Source: Nonomuraea africana (GTDB lineage Bacteria; Actinomycetota; Actinomycetes; Streptosporangiales; Streptosporangiaceae). From it: DNA of 64,000 nucleotides. Made by a program: the position numbers and the translations under genes. Shown here in pieces: positions 45,649 through 54,515 of this stretch. Each line of letters starts with the position of its first letter. The first letter of the stretch is position 1. The notes beneath the pieces were generated by a model. The model was not told the DNA's origin and made no database searches. It saw nothing but the letters and a program-made list of their open reading frames with translations. The stretch lies in NCBI RefSeq assembly GCF_014873535.1, contig NZ_JADBEF010000001.1, forward strand, positions 3,844,001 through 3,908,000, given 5' to 3'.

Positions 45649-46380
45649 ATGAGTGAAGCCTTAGCTGAGGAGACCTCGGTCCCCGAGACGACCTCACCCC
45701 TGCCGCCGGACCCGGCGTGGCGCGCCACGCCCACCTTGAACTCCACCTGGACCACAACCCCAGGACCGGAAGAGCACCCCACCCCCGACTCGGACCCGGA
45801 CTCTGACGTGGAATCGACGTTGGGATCGTCCACGGGATCGGAATCGGGCCTGGGTTTGGGCCTGGGCGCCGCCTCCAACGCGGGCTGGCGCTCGGGAGCG
45901 ACCTCAGGCTCGGGGTCAGGTTCAAGCGGGATCCCAAACTCGGGCGTTGGGACGGCGGGAGCCTCGGCCGATGCCACCACCACGGCCGCCGTGGTGAAGG
46001 GGCGCATCAAAGTGGCCGACGAGGTCGTCGAGAAGGTGGCCGCGCTCGCCGCCCTCGAGGTCCCCGGCGTGGCCGACCTGGGCGGCGACCTGGCGCGGGC
46101 CGTCGAGTCCCTGCGGGGTCGCGTCGGGATCGGTGCCCGCCGCCGCAACCAGGGCGTCAGCGCGCAGATCCACGAACGCCAGGTCGCGGTCGACGTCACC
46201 GTCGTCGTGGAGTACGGGCACGTGGTCATGGAGGTGGCCGCCGCCGTCAAGACCAACGTCGCCATGACCGTCAGCCGGATGCTCGGCATGCGGGTGACGG
46301 AGGTGAACGTCACCGTCGACGACGTCCGCCTCCCCGGCGAGGACAACCCGCAGCCCGCACCCCAGGACGAGGACCGATAA
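45649..46380 (+). CDS. Asp23/Gls24 family protein with long low-complexity N terminus
   Basis: A 243-residue protein. The Asp23 domain occupies about residues 115-225: KGRIKVADEVVEKVAALAAL, VDVTVVVEYGHVVMEVAAAV, then VNVTVDDVRLP. The preceding 114 residues are Ser/Gly/Thr/Pro-rich and repetitive (SESGLGLGLG, SGSGSGSSG) and probably disordered. Asp23 proteins are implicated in envelope stress and membrane attachment; in actinobacteria several small copies often cluster, but here it is alone. AAAGGAG lies upstream of the ATG. It is divergent from the HIT gene. Confidence 0.85.
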   Translation: MSEALAEETSVPETTSPLPPDPAWRATPTLNSTWTTTPGPEEHPTPDSDPDSDVESTLGSSTGSESGLGLGLGAASNAGWRSGATSGSGSGSSGIPNSGVGTAGASADATTTAAVVKGRIKVADEVVEKVAALAALEVPGVADLGGDLARAVESLRGRVGIGARRRNQGVSAQIHERQVAVDVTVVVEYGHVVMEVAAAVKTNVAMTVSRMLGMRVTEVNVTVDDVRLPGEDNPQPAPQDEDR

Positions 46381-46478
46381 CCCAGAGAACGACCCGCCTC
46401 CTCTGATGACCGTGGGAAGGCGCCGTCGGGGGATCTCGTTACGCTGACCATACGGAATCGAGATCACCGGAGGACACG

Positions 46479-47201
46479 ATGACCGAGCAGCTGGAGCCCA
46501 TGCCCACGGACTGGCGACGGGCGCTGGCGATCGTCGCGCACCCCGACGACCTGGAGTACGGCTGTGCCTCGGCCGTGGCCAGGTGGACCGCCGAGGGCCG
46601 CGAGGTGACGTACGTGATCGTCACGCGCGGTGAGGCGGGCATCGACACGCTCGAACCCGCCAAGGCGGGCCCGCTGCGCGAGCAGGAGCAGCGCGCCTCC
46701 GCGAGCGTCGTCGGGGTGTCGGAGGTGGAGTTCCTCGACCACGCGGACGGCGTCATCGAATACGGCACCGCGCTGCGCCGCGACCTGGCCGCCGCGATCC
46801 GCAGGCACCGTCCCGAGCTGCTGATCACCCTGCACTTCGGGGACACCTGGGGCGGCGTGCACTGGAACACGCCGGATCACCGCGCGGTCGGCAGGGCGAC
46901 GGTCGACGCGGCAGGCGACGCGGGCAACCGGTGGATCTTCCCCGACGTGGGTCCCGAGCCCTGGGACGGGGTGCGCTGGGTCGCGGTGGCGGGCGACAAC
47001 CGGCCTACCCACGCGGTGGACGTCACCGACACGCTGGAGGACGGCGTGCGCTCCCTGCTGGAGCACCGGACCTACATCGAGGCCCTGACCGAGGAGGACC
47101 CCGAGGCCTACTGCAGGGACTTCCTCGGGACCATGGCCAGAGGAGCGGCGGAACGCTTCGGCGGCCGTCCAGCCGTCACCTTCCGCGTCTACCCCCGCTG
47201 A
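46479..47201 (+). CDS. PIG-L family deacetylase
   Basis: A 240-residue zinc-dependent N-deacetylase of the PIG-L/LmbE fold. The zinc motif AHPDDLEYGCA (about residues 20-30) and the second site VHWNTPDHRAVG (about 127-138) are visible. VTYVIVTRGEAGID follows the first motif as usual. Relatives include MshB and Mca of mycothiol metabolism and GlcNAc deacetylases; sequence alone does not choose between them. GGAGG precedes the ATG. Confidence 0.88.
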   Translation: MTEQLEPMPTDWRRALAIVAHPDDLEYGCASAVARWTAEGREVTYVIVTRGEAGIDTLEPAKAGPLREQEQRASASVVGVSEVEFLDHADGVIEYGTALRRDLAAAIRRHRPELLITLHFGDTWGGVHWNTPDHRAVGRATVDAAGDAGNRWIFPDVGPEPWDGVRWVAVAGDNRPTHAVDVTDTLEDGVRSLLEHRTYIEALTEEDPEAYCRDFLGTMARGAAERFGGRPAVTFRVYPR

Positions 47202-47245
47202 CCTACGGGACTGACACACCCAACGGCGCCGCCATCAGCGATCAG

Positions 47246-47290
47246 CCGCTCGACACCCTGCCGCTCGACACCCTGCCGCTCGACCTCCCG
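47246..47290. repeat. 15-bp tandem repeat, three units
   Basis: CCGCTCGACACCCTG occurs twice exactly (47246-47275), followed by a third unit with two changes (47276-47290). Confidence 0.8.
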
Positions 47291-47522
47291 CCGGTCGATC
47301 GACTTTCGCCGCCCGCCCCGCGGACCGACGGGTTCGCGGGACCGCCGCCTCCGGGTCGTCACCCGAGCCGCCGGGGCCGCGCAGGAGCCGTTGCGCGAGT
47401 CGCTCAAGAGGACACCCCGCAGCGCCAACGCGACCGGAGGCGGGACCGCACAAGGGCCGACCAGAAGACGCCCGGCCCATGAGGTCCGAAAGAACCTCAG
47501 GTCCGACTGGAAGGCCCCACCC

Positions 47523-47548
47523 GGCGGGGGCCGTCGAGAACCCCCGCC
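47523..47548. terminator. Hairpin between PIG-L and thrS genes
   Basis: GGCGGGGG and CCCCCGCC form an 8-bp GC stem with a 10-nt loop between two convergent genes, 52 nt after the thrS stop; it may act for both directions. There is no T tract. Confidence 0.55.
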
Positions 47549-47599
47549 CAGGTGTCCGAAGGGCGCCAGTGCGAAGCGCGATCGGGGACGACCCTGCCG

Positions 47600-49570
47600 T
47601 CAGACCTGGATGCGGCGCTCCACCGCGTTGACGATCTCGGCGATCGCGTCCTCGACCGGAACGCCGTTCTTCTGCTCGCCACTCCGGTAACGGAACGACA
47701 CCGCGCCGTTGGCGATGTCGTCGTCACCGGCGAGCAGCATGAAGGGCACTTTCGCCTTCTGCGCGTTGCGGATCTTCTTCTGCATGCGGTCGTCGGCCGT
47801 GTCGACCTCGACCCTGATGCCCCGCTCGCGCAGCTGCTTGGCGACGTCGTGCAGGTACGGCGCGTGCGCCTCGGCGATCGGGATGCCGACGACCTGCACC
47901 GGCGAGAGCCACGGAGGGAACGCGCCCGCGTAGTGCTCGACCAGGACGCCGAGGAAGCGCTCGATCGAGCCGAACAGCGCCCGGTGGATCATGACGGGCG
48001 TCTGCCGGGTGCCGTCGGCCGCCTGGTATTCGAGGCCGAAGCGCTTGGGCTGGTTGAAGTCGAGCTGGATGGTGGACAGCTGCCAGGTGCGCCCGATGGC
48101 GTCCTTGGCCTGGACGGAGATCTTCGGCCCGTAGAAGGCCGCGCCGCCCGGATCGTCGACCAGGGCCAGGCCCGACTCCTCGGCCGCCTGGCGCAGCGCC
48201 GCGGTGGCCTCGTCCCAGTCGGCCTGGTCGCCGATGAACTTGTCGGAGTCGTCGCGGGTGGACAGCTCCAGGTAGAACTCCGACAGGCCGAAGTCGCGCA
48301 GCACGCTGAGCACGAAGGCCAGCAGGCTCTTGATCTCCCCGCCCATCTGCTCCTTGGTGCAGTAGATGTGCGAGTCGTCCTGCGTCATGCCGCGCACCCT
48401 GGTCAGCCCGTGGACCACGCCGGACTTCTCGTAGCGGTACACCGAGCCGAACTCGCACAGCCGCAGCGGCAGCTCACGGTAGGACCGCCCGCGCGCTCTG
48501 AAGATCAGGTTGTGCATCGGGCAGTTCATCGGCTTGACGCGGTACTCGGTGTTGTCGAGCTCGAAGGGCGGGAACATGTCCTCGCCGTACCAGGGCAGGT
48601 GGCCGGAGGTCTCGAACAGCTGCGACTTGGTGATGTGCGGGGTGTTGACGAACTCGTAGCCCGACTCCCCCTGGCGCCGGCGCATGTAGTCCTCCATCTC
48701 CTTGCGGATGATTCCGCCCTTGGGATGGAAGACCGGCAGCCCGCTGCCCAGCTCCGGCGGGAAGCTGAACAGGTCGAGCTCGGCGCCGAGCTTGCGGTGG
48801 TCGCGCTTCTCGGCCTCCTCCAGCAGGTGGAGGTATTCGTCCTGCATGTCGCGGGTTTCCCACGCGGTGCCGTAGATGCGCTGCAGCTGCGGGTTCTTCT
48901 CGCTGCCCCGCCAGTAGGCGCCGCCCGTGCGCATGAGCTTGAAGGCGGGGATGGCCCTGGTGGAGGGCAGGTGCGGCCCGCGGCACAGGTCCTTCCAGCA
49001 CAGCTCGCCGCTCTTGGGGTCGAGGTTGTCGTAGATGGTCAGCTGGCCCTCGCCGACCTCGACGTTCGCGCCGTCGTCGGCGGATGCGCCGCCCTTGAGG
49101 CCGACCAGCTCCAGCTTGTACGGCTCGGCGGCGAGCTCCGCGCGCGCCTCGTCGTCGGACACCTCGCGCCGCGAGAACAGCTGCCCCTGCTTGACGATCT
49201 CGCGCATGCGCTTCTCGACACGCTTGAGGTCGTCGGGGTGGAAGGCCTGCGCGACGTCGAAGTCGTAGTAGAAGCCGTTGTCGACCGGCGGGCCGATGCC
49301 CAGCTTGGCCTCGGGGAACAGCTCCTGGACCGCCTGCGCCATGACGTGCGCGGTGGAGTGGCGCAGGATGGCGCGGCCGTCGGGTGAGGAGATCTCGACC
49401 GGCTCGACCACGTCGCCGTCCGCGGCGTGGGAGGCCAGGTCGCGCAGCTCGCCGTTGACGCGGGCGGCGACGACGGTGCGACCGTCGGCCTCCAGCGCCT
49501 CGCCGTACGTCGTGCCGGCCGCGACCACACGCTCGGCTCCGGCGAGGGTGATATGCAGCTCGGCTGACAC
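47600..49570 (-). CDS. thrS: Threonyl-tRNA synthetase
   Basis: A 656-residue class II synthetase. Order: N-terminal TGS domain (1-65), editing SAD domain with [11 protein letters not shown] near 71, catalytic core with [15 protein letters not shown] (zinc Cys), [15 protein letters not shown] (motif 2) and [15 protein letters not shown] (motif 3), then the anticodon-binding domain. Length is slightly below the usual maximum but complete. GTG start at 49570. The gene stands alone on the minus strand, 43 nt after the GH25 gene in the reverse orientation series; no T-box leader is visible. Confidence 0.97.
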   Translation of the reverse strand: MSAELHITLAGAERVVAAGTTYGEALEADGRTVVAARVNGELRDLASHAADGDVVEPVEISSPDGRAILRHSTAHVMAQAVQELFPEAKLGIGPPVDNGFYYDFDVAQAFHPDDLKRVEKRMREIVKQGQLFSRREVSDDEARAELAAEPYKLELVGLKGGASADDGANVEVGEGQLTIYDNLDPKSGELCWKDLCRGPHLPSTRAIPAFKLMRTGGAYWRGSEKNPQLQRIYGTAWETRDMQDEYLHLLEEAEKRDHRKLGAELDLFSFPPELGSGLPVFHPKGGIIRKEMEDYMRRRQGESGYEFVNTPHITKSQLFETSGHLPWYGEDMFPPFELDNTEYRVKPMNCPMHNLIFRARGRSYRELPLRLCEFGSVYRYEKSGVVHGLTRVRGMTQDDSHIYCTKEQMGGEIKSLLAFVLSVLRDFGLSEFYLELSTRDDSDKFIGDQADWDEATAALRQAAEESGLALVDDPGGAAFYGPKISVQAKDAIGRTWQLSTIQLDFNQPKRFGLEYQAADGTRQTPVMIHRALFGSIERFLGVLVEHYAGAFPPWLSPVQVVGIPIAEAHAPYLHDVAKQLRERGIRVEVDTADDRMQKKIRNAQKAKVPFMLLAGDDDIANGAVSFRYRSGEQKNGVPVEDAIAEIVNAVERRIQV

Positions 49571-49612
49571 GGTGACTCCTTGGATAGCAGCGTTTCGATG
49601 GTGCCAACGATG

Positions 49613-50218
49613 CTATCGCGGGTCGTAGCCCAGCCTGGTCAGGTCCTGGCGGCTGCCGTGGAAGACGTTGCGGTCGAGCGGGCTGTTGGCGTACTGGTGA
49701 ATCCTCCAGCCACGCCACGGCGCGGGGACCACGGGCTCGCCGATGGGCTTGCCGGGCGAGGCGATCCACAGCGGGTATTCGCCCAGGCCCGCGCAGTTGC
49801 CCTTGCGGGCGAAGGACAGGTACGTGTAGATGAAGGGCCGCACGCCCGTGTGCCTCTCGACCATCCGGCACCAGCGCCTGGCGAAGGCGGCGACCTGGTC
49901 GGGCGGCAGCTTGTCGTCGGCCTCGAGGTCGAGCGCGAGCAGGTCGCCCTTGCGCAGCCCGCCCGCCTGCCTGATCGTGCGCAGGAAGTGGCGCGCCTGG
50001 TCGGCGGGCTCGCCCTCGGGCCTGGCGAAGTGGTAGGCCCCGCACACGAGCCAGTTCTCGCGCATGCGCTGCCAGTTGCGGTCGAACCACTTGTCGGTGT
50101 AGGTGGCGCCCTCGCTCGCCTTGGCGAAGGCGAAGGCGACGCCGTTGTCAGCATGGTCGTCCCAGTTGACCAGTCCTTGCCAGTTGGACACGTCTATGCC
50201 GTGCAACACCCGTTTCAC
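49613..50218 (-). CDS. GH25 lysozyme-like protein without signal peptide
   Basis: A 201-residue protein matching the GH25 (Lyc muramidase) barrel: LHGIDVSNWQGLVNWDD at the start, AFAFAKASEGATYTD, CGAYHFARP, the catalytic acidic pair in LLALDLEADD (about residues 93-102), and WRIHQYANSP near the end. No Sec or Tat signal is present, so it may be cytoplasmic, released by lysis or exported in another way. The GTG at 50218 has only a weak ribosome site. It lies 11 nt downstream of the GT4 gene, so probably in one operon with GT4 and the sulfotransferase. Confidence 0.87.
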   Translation of the reverse strand: MKRVLHGIDVSNWQGLVNWDDHADNGVAFAFAKASEGATYTDKWFDRNWQRMRENWLVCGAYHFARPEGEPADQARHFLRTIRQAGGLRKGDLLALDLEADDKLPPDQVAAFARRWCRMVERHTGVRPFIYTYLSFARKGNCAGLGEYPLWIASPGKPIGEPVVPAPWRGWRIHQYANSPLDRNVFHGSRQDLTRLGYDPR

Positions 50219-50229
50219 CCTGCCGGAGT

Positions 50230-51390
50230 CTACGAAAGGGGTGTGTGATCGACCCCTCGCCGCGCCGTTTGCAGGTTATTGAACAGCTCCAGCCACTTCG
50301 GGGCAACCGTCCGTGTCGAGTACGCCTCGACCGTGCGCACCGCCTGGGCCCCCAGCCTCCTGCGCCTCGGTTCGTCCTCGATCAGCTCGGTGATCGCTCT
50401 GGCGAGGGCGTCCACGTCCTGCGGCGGGACCAGCACGCCGTCCACGTCGTGGGTGATCACCTCGCGCGGGCCCGTGGGGCAGTCGAAGGCCACGACGGGC
50501 AGGCCGTGCGCCATGGCCTCGATCATCACCATGGGCAGCCCCTCGAACCTGGAGCTGAGCACGTAGAGCGCGGAGGCCGCCAGCTCCCGGTGGAAGGCGT
50601 CGGAGCGGCCCATCAGCTCCACCCTGGGCGCGGCGAGCGCGGCCAGCTCGGCCCGCTTGACCCCGGCGCCGAAGATGCGCAGCCGCCAGTCCCGGTGGGC
50701 CTCCGTGGCTCGCTGGAAGGCCGGGATGAGCAGGTCGAAGCCCTTCTGCGGGACCAGCCTGCCCGCCGCGACCGCGATGGTGGAGGTGTGGTCGGCGAGC
50801 GCCCGCTCCATGGGGTGCACGGCGTTGGGGATGCGCACGATCCTGGCGCCGGGCAGCACCCGCTCGTAGTCGGCCCGGTCGGTCTCGGTGAGCACGGTGA
50901 CCGCGTCGAACCTGCCGTAGCCGCGCCTGATCGCCCGTTGCACGGCCTGCCGGTGGCTGGCGTAGTTCATGTGCTCCTGCGCGACCATGAGCACGCGGCT
51001 CGACGCGTGCCGTACGGCCAGCAGGTTGAGCGCGGGCCTGGTGGTGACGAGCACGCCCTCCGACAGGCCGCGCATCCAGCGGGCGATGGCCGCCTCCACC
51101 TCGGGGGTGAAGTAGGCGGCGGCGGGCTCGCCCCTGGGCACCACGTGCCCGCGCAGCCTGCGCAGCACCCGCGAGTGGAGCCGCGGCGCGGCGATCCCGG
51201 CGCGCTGGTCGACCAGGGCGCACAACCGCACGCCGTTCGGGATCGGAAAGCCCGGGGTCGTGCGCCGCCTGACCGCGCTGACGACCTCGACCTCGTGCCC
51301 CGCCTCCGCCATCCATCCGGCCTGGGTGAGGACGGTGCGGATGGTGCCGCCCGTGCCGTACGCGTGCAGAAGCAGGTAGCGGATCTTCAC
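50230..51390 (-). CDS. GT4 family glycosyltransferase
   Basis: A 386-residue GT-B glycosyltransferase. The N-terminal half shows YLLLHAYGTGGTIRTVLTQA (acceptor domain glycine loop), and the C-terminal half has AAGRLVPQKGFDLLIPAF and the donor-binding EX7E region SSRFEGLPMVMIEAMAHG. The acceptor and sugar are unknown. The GTG at 51390 overlaps the sulfotransferase stop by 4 nt. That pairing suggests synthesis or decoration of a sulfated glycan or glycolipid, which is inference only. Confidence 0.87.
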   Translation of the reverse strand: MKIRYLLLHAYGTGGTIRTVLTQAGWMAEAGHEVEVVSAVRRRTTPGFPIPNGVRLCALVDQRAGIAAPRLHSRVLRRLRGHVVPRGEPAAAYFTPEVEAAIARWMRGLSEGVLVTTRPALNLLAVRHASSRVLMVAQEHMNYASHRQAVQRAIRRGYGRFDAVTVLTETDRADYERVLPGARIVRIPNAVHPMERALADHTSTIAVAAGRLVPQKGFDLLIPAFQRATEAHRDWRLRIFGAGVKRAELAALAAPRVELMGRSDAFHRELAASALYVLSSRFEGLPMVMIEAMAHGLPVVAFDCPTGPREVITHDVDGVLVPPQDVDALARAITELIEDEPRRRRLGAQAVRTVEAYSTRTVAPKWLELFNNLQTARRGVDHTPLS

Positions 51391-52217
51391 GTGTAGCCCC
51401 ACCGGGTGGTGAGCGGCCGCAGCGGGGCCGGCACCTCCTGGATCGGGGGCAGCGGGCGGCCCTTTTGGACCGTTCCCGTGCGGATCTTGTCCTTCCAGTC
51501 GCCGAGGCCCTTGACCCAGGGGGCGTCGCCGTAGTCGAGCATGCCGGGCTCGAAGGGGACGTCGAGGAAGGAGCAGATCTCGCGGGCCTTGCCCGCGGGG
51601 TCGGCGGTGAAGTCCTCGTAGCGCACGGTCAGCCCGGGCAGCGCCGTCCTGGCCCGCTCGACGGCCTTCATGTAGCGCAGCGAGTCGGTGACCGCGTCGT
51701 CGGCGGAGCGGCCCGAGGTCTCCTGCCAGGAGCGGGCGACGGAGGCGGGATGGCGCAGCAGGAAGACGTAGCGGGCGTCGGGCCAGCAGGCGGCGATGCG
51801 CCGGTAGGCGAAGGCGTTGGCGGGCGTCTTGTCGACGACGATGCGCTTGCCGCTCCTGACCAGTTCGCGGTGCAGGACCCGGTCCCACAGCAGGTGCTCC
51901 AGGTCGGCCCGGTTGTAGCCGAGGGCGTCCATGGCCCGCTCGACCAGCGGCGTGCCGTACCCGACGGTCAGCCTGCGCACGTGCAGCTCGTGCGGGGCGT
52001 GGATCATGGAGTGGGCGTTGAGCACGGCGCGCAGGAGCGTCGAGCCCGACCTGACCGGGCACAGCAGGAACACCGGCGCGCGCAGGAGCCGGTCGGAGCC
52101 GGGATCGGCGGGCGGTCTGACCTCGGGCTCCGGTTCGGATGCGGCGACGGGCAGCCTGGTGAGCTGGAAGCCCGTCAGGTCTCCGAAGGTTTTGTTGACC
52201 CTTCGTCTCCAGTTCAT
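51387..52217 (-). CDS. PAPS-dependent sulfotransferase family protein
   Basis: A 276-residue protein with the PAPS 5'-phosphosulfate loop LLCPVRSGSTLLRAV near residues 51-65. A possible 3'-phosphate-binding segment YVFLLRHPASVARSW follows near 145, with DKTPANAFAYRRI between them, as in bacterial sulfotransferases. The substrate is not deducible. I use ATG at 52217 because the fold begins soon after; in-frame GTG codons upstream (to 52277) would add 20 residues, and no candidate has a strong ribosome site. It is coupled to the GT4 gene by a 4-nt overlap. Confidence 0.82.
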   Translation of the reverse strand: MNWRRRVNKTFGDLTGFQLTRLPVAASEPEPEVRPPADPGSDRLLRAPVFLLCPVRSGSTLLRAVLNAHSMIHAPHELHVRRLTVGYGTPLVERAMDALGYNRADLEHLLWDRVLHRELVRSGKRIVVDKTPANAFAYRRIAACWPDARYVFLLRHPASVARSWQETSGRSADDAVTDSLRYMKAVERARTALPGLTVRYEDFTADPAGKAREICSFLDVPFEPGMLDYGDAPWVKGLGDWKDKIRTGTVQKGRPLPPIQEVPAPLRPLTTRWGYT

Positions 52218-52315
52218 GTCGAGGGAGGCTAACAACCGGAACTGGGGATTGCCTGGGCTTCCGCTCACCGGAAGCACATAGTGGCGCCGGCGGAGACTGC
52301 TGGGACCGTGAGCGC

Positions 52316-53068
52316 ATGAAGGTCGGCAAGGTGGTCGGTTCGGCGGCGGAGGCCGTCGCCGAGGTCGGTGACGGCGCGTCGCTGGCCGTGGGCGGGTTCG
52401 GGTTGTGCGGGGTGCCGTCGGTGCTGATCGACGCGCTTTACGAGAAGGGCGCGCGCGGGCTGCGGGTGGTGTCGAACAACTGCGGCGTCGACGGGCGCGG
52501 CCTCGGGCTGCTGCTGGCGGCGGGCCGGATCGCCAGGGCGACGGGCTCCTACATCGGCGAGAACAAGGAACTCGCCAGGCGCTATCTCAGCGGGGAGATC
52601 GAGGTGGAGCTGGTGCCGCAGGGCACGCTGGCCGAGCGCCTGCGGGCCGGCGGCAGCGGGATCCCCGCCTTCTACACTCCCGCGGGCGTCGGCACGCTGG
52701 TGGCCGAGGGCGGGCTGCCGTGGCGCTACGCGGCCGACGGGAGCGTGGCGGTGGCCTCACCCGCCAAGGAGGTGCGCGAGTTCGGCGGCGTGCCGTACGT
52801 GCTGGAGGAGTCGATCACGACCGACTTCGCGCTGGTCAGGGCGGCCAAGGGCGACCGGTACGGCAACCTCGTCTTCGACAAGAGCGCGCGCAACTTCAAC
52901 CCGCTGGCCGCGATGGCGGGGCGGGTCACGATCGCGGAGGTCGAGCAGCTGTGCGAGCTCGACCCCGACGAGGTCCACCTGCCGGGTGTGTTCGTCCAGC
53001 GGGTCGTGGCACTCACCCCCGAGCAGGCCGCCGACAAGCACGTGGAGAAGAGGACGGTGCGCGCCTGA
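52316..53068 (+). CDS. 3-oxoacid/3-oxoadipate CoA-transferase subunit A
   Basis: A 250-residue alpha subunit of a class I CoA-transferase that moves CoA from succinyl-CoA to a 3-oxo acid. Landmarks: [55 protein letters not shown] and [20 protein letters not shown] at 52316; its stop shares a base with the next start (TGATG). The family includes ScoA and PcaI; proximity of an IclR regulator and PobA favours a 3-oxoadipate (PcaI) role, but acetoacetate cannot be excluded. Confidence 0.92.
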   Translation: MKVGKVVGSAAEAVAEVGDGASLAVGGFGLCGVPSVLIDALYEKGARGLRVVSNNCGVDGRGLGLLLAAGRIARATGSYIGENKELARRYLSGEIEVELVPQGTLAERLRAGGSGIPAFYTPAGVGTLVAEGGLPWRYAADGSVAVASPAKEVREFGGVPYVLEESITTDFALVRAAKGDRYGNLVFDKSARNFNPLAAMAGRVTIAEVEQLCELDPDEVHLPGVFVQRVVALTPEQAADKHVEKRTVRA

Positions 53069-53703
53069 TGGCATGGAGCAGGGAGCAGATCGCGGCCAGG
53101 GCGGCGGCCGAGCTGGCCGACGGCTCCTACGTCAACCTGGGGATCGGGCTGCCGACGCTGATCCCGGCGTTCATCCCGCCGGGTGTGCACGTGGTCGTCC
53201 ACTCCGAGAACGGCGTGCTGGGCGTGGGTCCCTACCCGCGGGAGGACGAGGTCGACCCCGGCCTCATCAACGCGGGCAAGGAGACGGTGACCGTCCTGCC
53301 GGGGGCGTCGTTCTTCGACTCGGCGCTGTCGTTCGGCATGATCCGCGGCGGCCACATCGACGTGGCGGTGCTCGGCGCGATGCAGGTCTCGGCCCGCGGC
53401 GACCTGGCCAACTGGGCGGTGCCCGGAAAGATGATCAAGGGCATGGGCGGCGCCATGGACCTGGTCCACGGCGCGCGCAGAGTCATCGTGGTCATGGAGC
53501 ACCTCACCCGCGACGGCGCGCCGAAGATCGTCAAGGAGTGCTCGCTGCCGCTGACGGGCGTGGCCTGCGTCCATCGGATCATCACCGACCTGGCCGTGCT
53601 CGACGTGACGCCCGGCGGCGTGGTGCTGGTGGAGACGGCGCCTGGAGTGAGCGAGGAGGAGGTCAGGGCGGCCACCGAGCCCGAGCTCCTGCTGGAGGGT
53701 TAG
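53068..53703 (+). CDS. 3-oxoacid/3-oxoadipate CoA-transferase subunit B
   Basis: A 211-residue beta subunit. The catalytic Glu is in [18 protein letters not shown] (about residues 44-61). [17 protein letters not shown] near 20-36 and [18 protein letters not shown] near 118-135 are conserved. It forms the heterodimeric or heterotetrameric enzyme with the preceding subunit, to which it is translationally coupled. The same PcaJ versus ScoB ambiguity applies. Confidence 0.93.
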   Translation: MAWSREQIAARAAAELADGSYVNLGIGLPTLIPAFIPPGVHVVVHSENGVLGVGPYPREDEVDPGLINAGKETVTVLPGASFFDSALSFGMIRGGHIDVAVLGAMQVSARGDLANWAVPGKMIKGMGGAMDLVHGARRVIVVMEHLTRDGAPKIVKECSLPLTGVACVHRIITDLAVLDVTPGGVVLVETAPGVSEEEVRAATEPELLLEG

Positions 53704-53712
53704 GATCCGGAC

Positions 53713-54453
53713 ATGCCGCCCCCAAGCGTCGCCGGCAAGGTGATGGCGATCCTCGACGCGTTCTCCCATGGAGAGGTGCGGCTGACGCTCACCGAGATCT
53801 GCCGCAGGGCGGACCTGCCGCTGGCCACGGGGCATCGGCTGATCGGCGAGCTGACCAGGGGCGGCTTCGTCGAGCGGATGCCCGACGGCGCCTACCGGGT
53901 CGGCATCAGATTGTGGCGCATCGGCGCCCAGGCGGCCGCCGCCGCCGACCTGCGGGAGCTGGCGCTGCCGTACATGGAGGACCTGTACGAGGTCACGCAC
54001 GCCAACGTGCAGCTGGCCGTACGGCGCGGCCTGAAGGCGCTCTACCTCGAACGGCTGCGCGGTCCCTCCTCGGTGCCGATCGTGAGCAGGGTGGGCGGCG
54101 AGCTGCCGCTGCACGCCACGGGGGTGGGCAGGGTGCTGCTCGCCTTCGCACCCGAGCGGGTGACCGAGGAGGTGGTCTCCTCCGGGCTGCCCGCCCTGAC
54201 CAGGCACACCGTGACCGACCCGGCCAGGCTGCGGGCCGCGCTGGCCGAGGTGCGCAGGACAGGGGTGGCCGTCACCCGCGAGGAGATGACGCTCGGCACC
54301 TGCTCGGTCGCCGCGCCGGTGCGCGGCGCGGGCGGCGAGGTGATCGCCGCGCTGTCGATCGTCACCAGGCCGCGCGCCGACCTGCGCGCGGTCGTGCCGA
54401 CCCTGGTCACCACGGCGCGGGCGCTGTCGCGTGACGTGAGCGGACACTACTGA
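53713..54453 (+). CDS. IclR family transcriptional regulator
   Basis: A 246-residue regulator. N-terminal winged helix-turn-helix (VAGKVMAILDAFSHGEVRLT, then LPLATGHRLIGELTRGGFVE) and C-terminal effector domain (VGGELPLHATGVGRVLLAF; GVAVTREEMTLGTCSVAAPV). It starts 9 nt after the CoA-transferase genes and precedes pobA by 62 nt, so it most likely controls aromatic acid degradation, as PcaR/PcaU/PobR of the IclR family do. No operator could be identified confidently. Confidence 0.9.
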   Translation: MPPPSVAGKVMAILDAFSHGEVRLTLTEICRRADLPLATGHRLIGELTRGGFVERMPDGAYRVGIRLWRIGAQAAAAADLRELALPYMEDLYEVTHANVQLAVRRGLKALYLERLRGPSSVPIVSRVGGELPLHATGVGRVLLAFAPERVTEEVVSSGLPALTRHTVTDPARLRAALAEVRRTGVAVTREEMTLGTCSVAAPVRGAGGEVIAALSIVTRPRADLRAVVPTLVTTARALSRDVSGHY

Positions 54454-54515
54454 TGAGTTCCACTGACCGGAAGACCGGCGGCTGAGCGAGCACGCCCGAG
54501 CACGAGGATCAGGCC

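Larger units (their letters stand above)
47202..47599. other. 398-bp convergent intergenic region before thrS
   Basis: This lies between the 3' ends of the PIG-L and thrS genes. It holds a 15-bp tandem repeat (47246-47290), a 6-bp hairpin near 47479-47498 and a terminator-like hairpin. Open frames crossing it give arginine- and proline-rich peptides with no family resemblance, so I call no gene. Confidence 0.55.

Noticed and set aside
47202..47599. A gene in the PIG-L/thrS gap
   Set aside because: Open frames give Arg- and Pro-rich low-complexity peptides without ribosome sites; the 15-bp repeat explains the periodic peptide.
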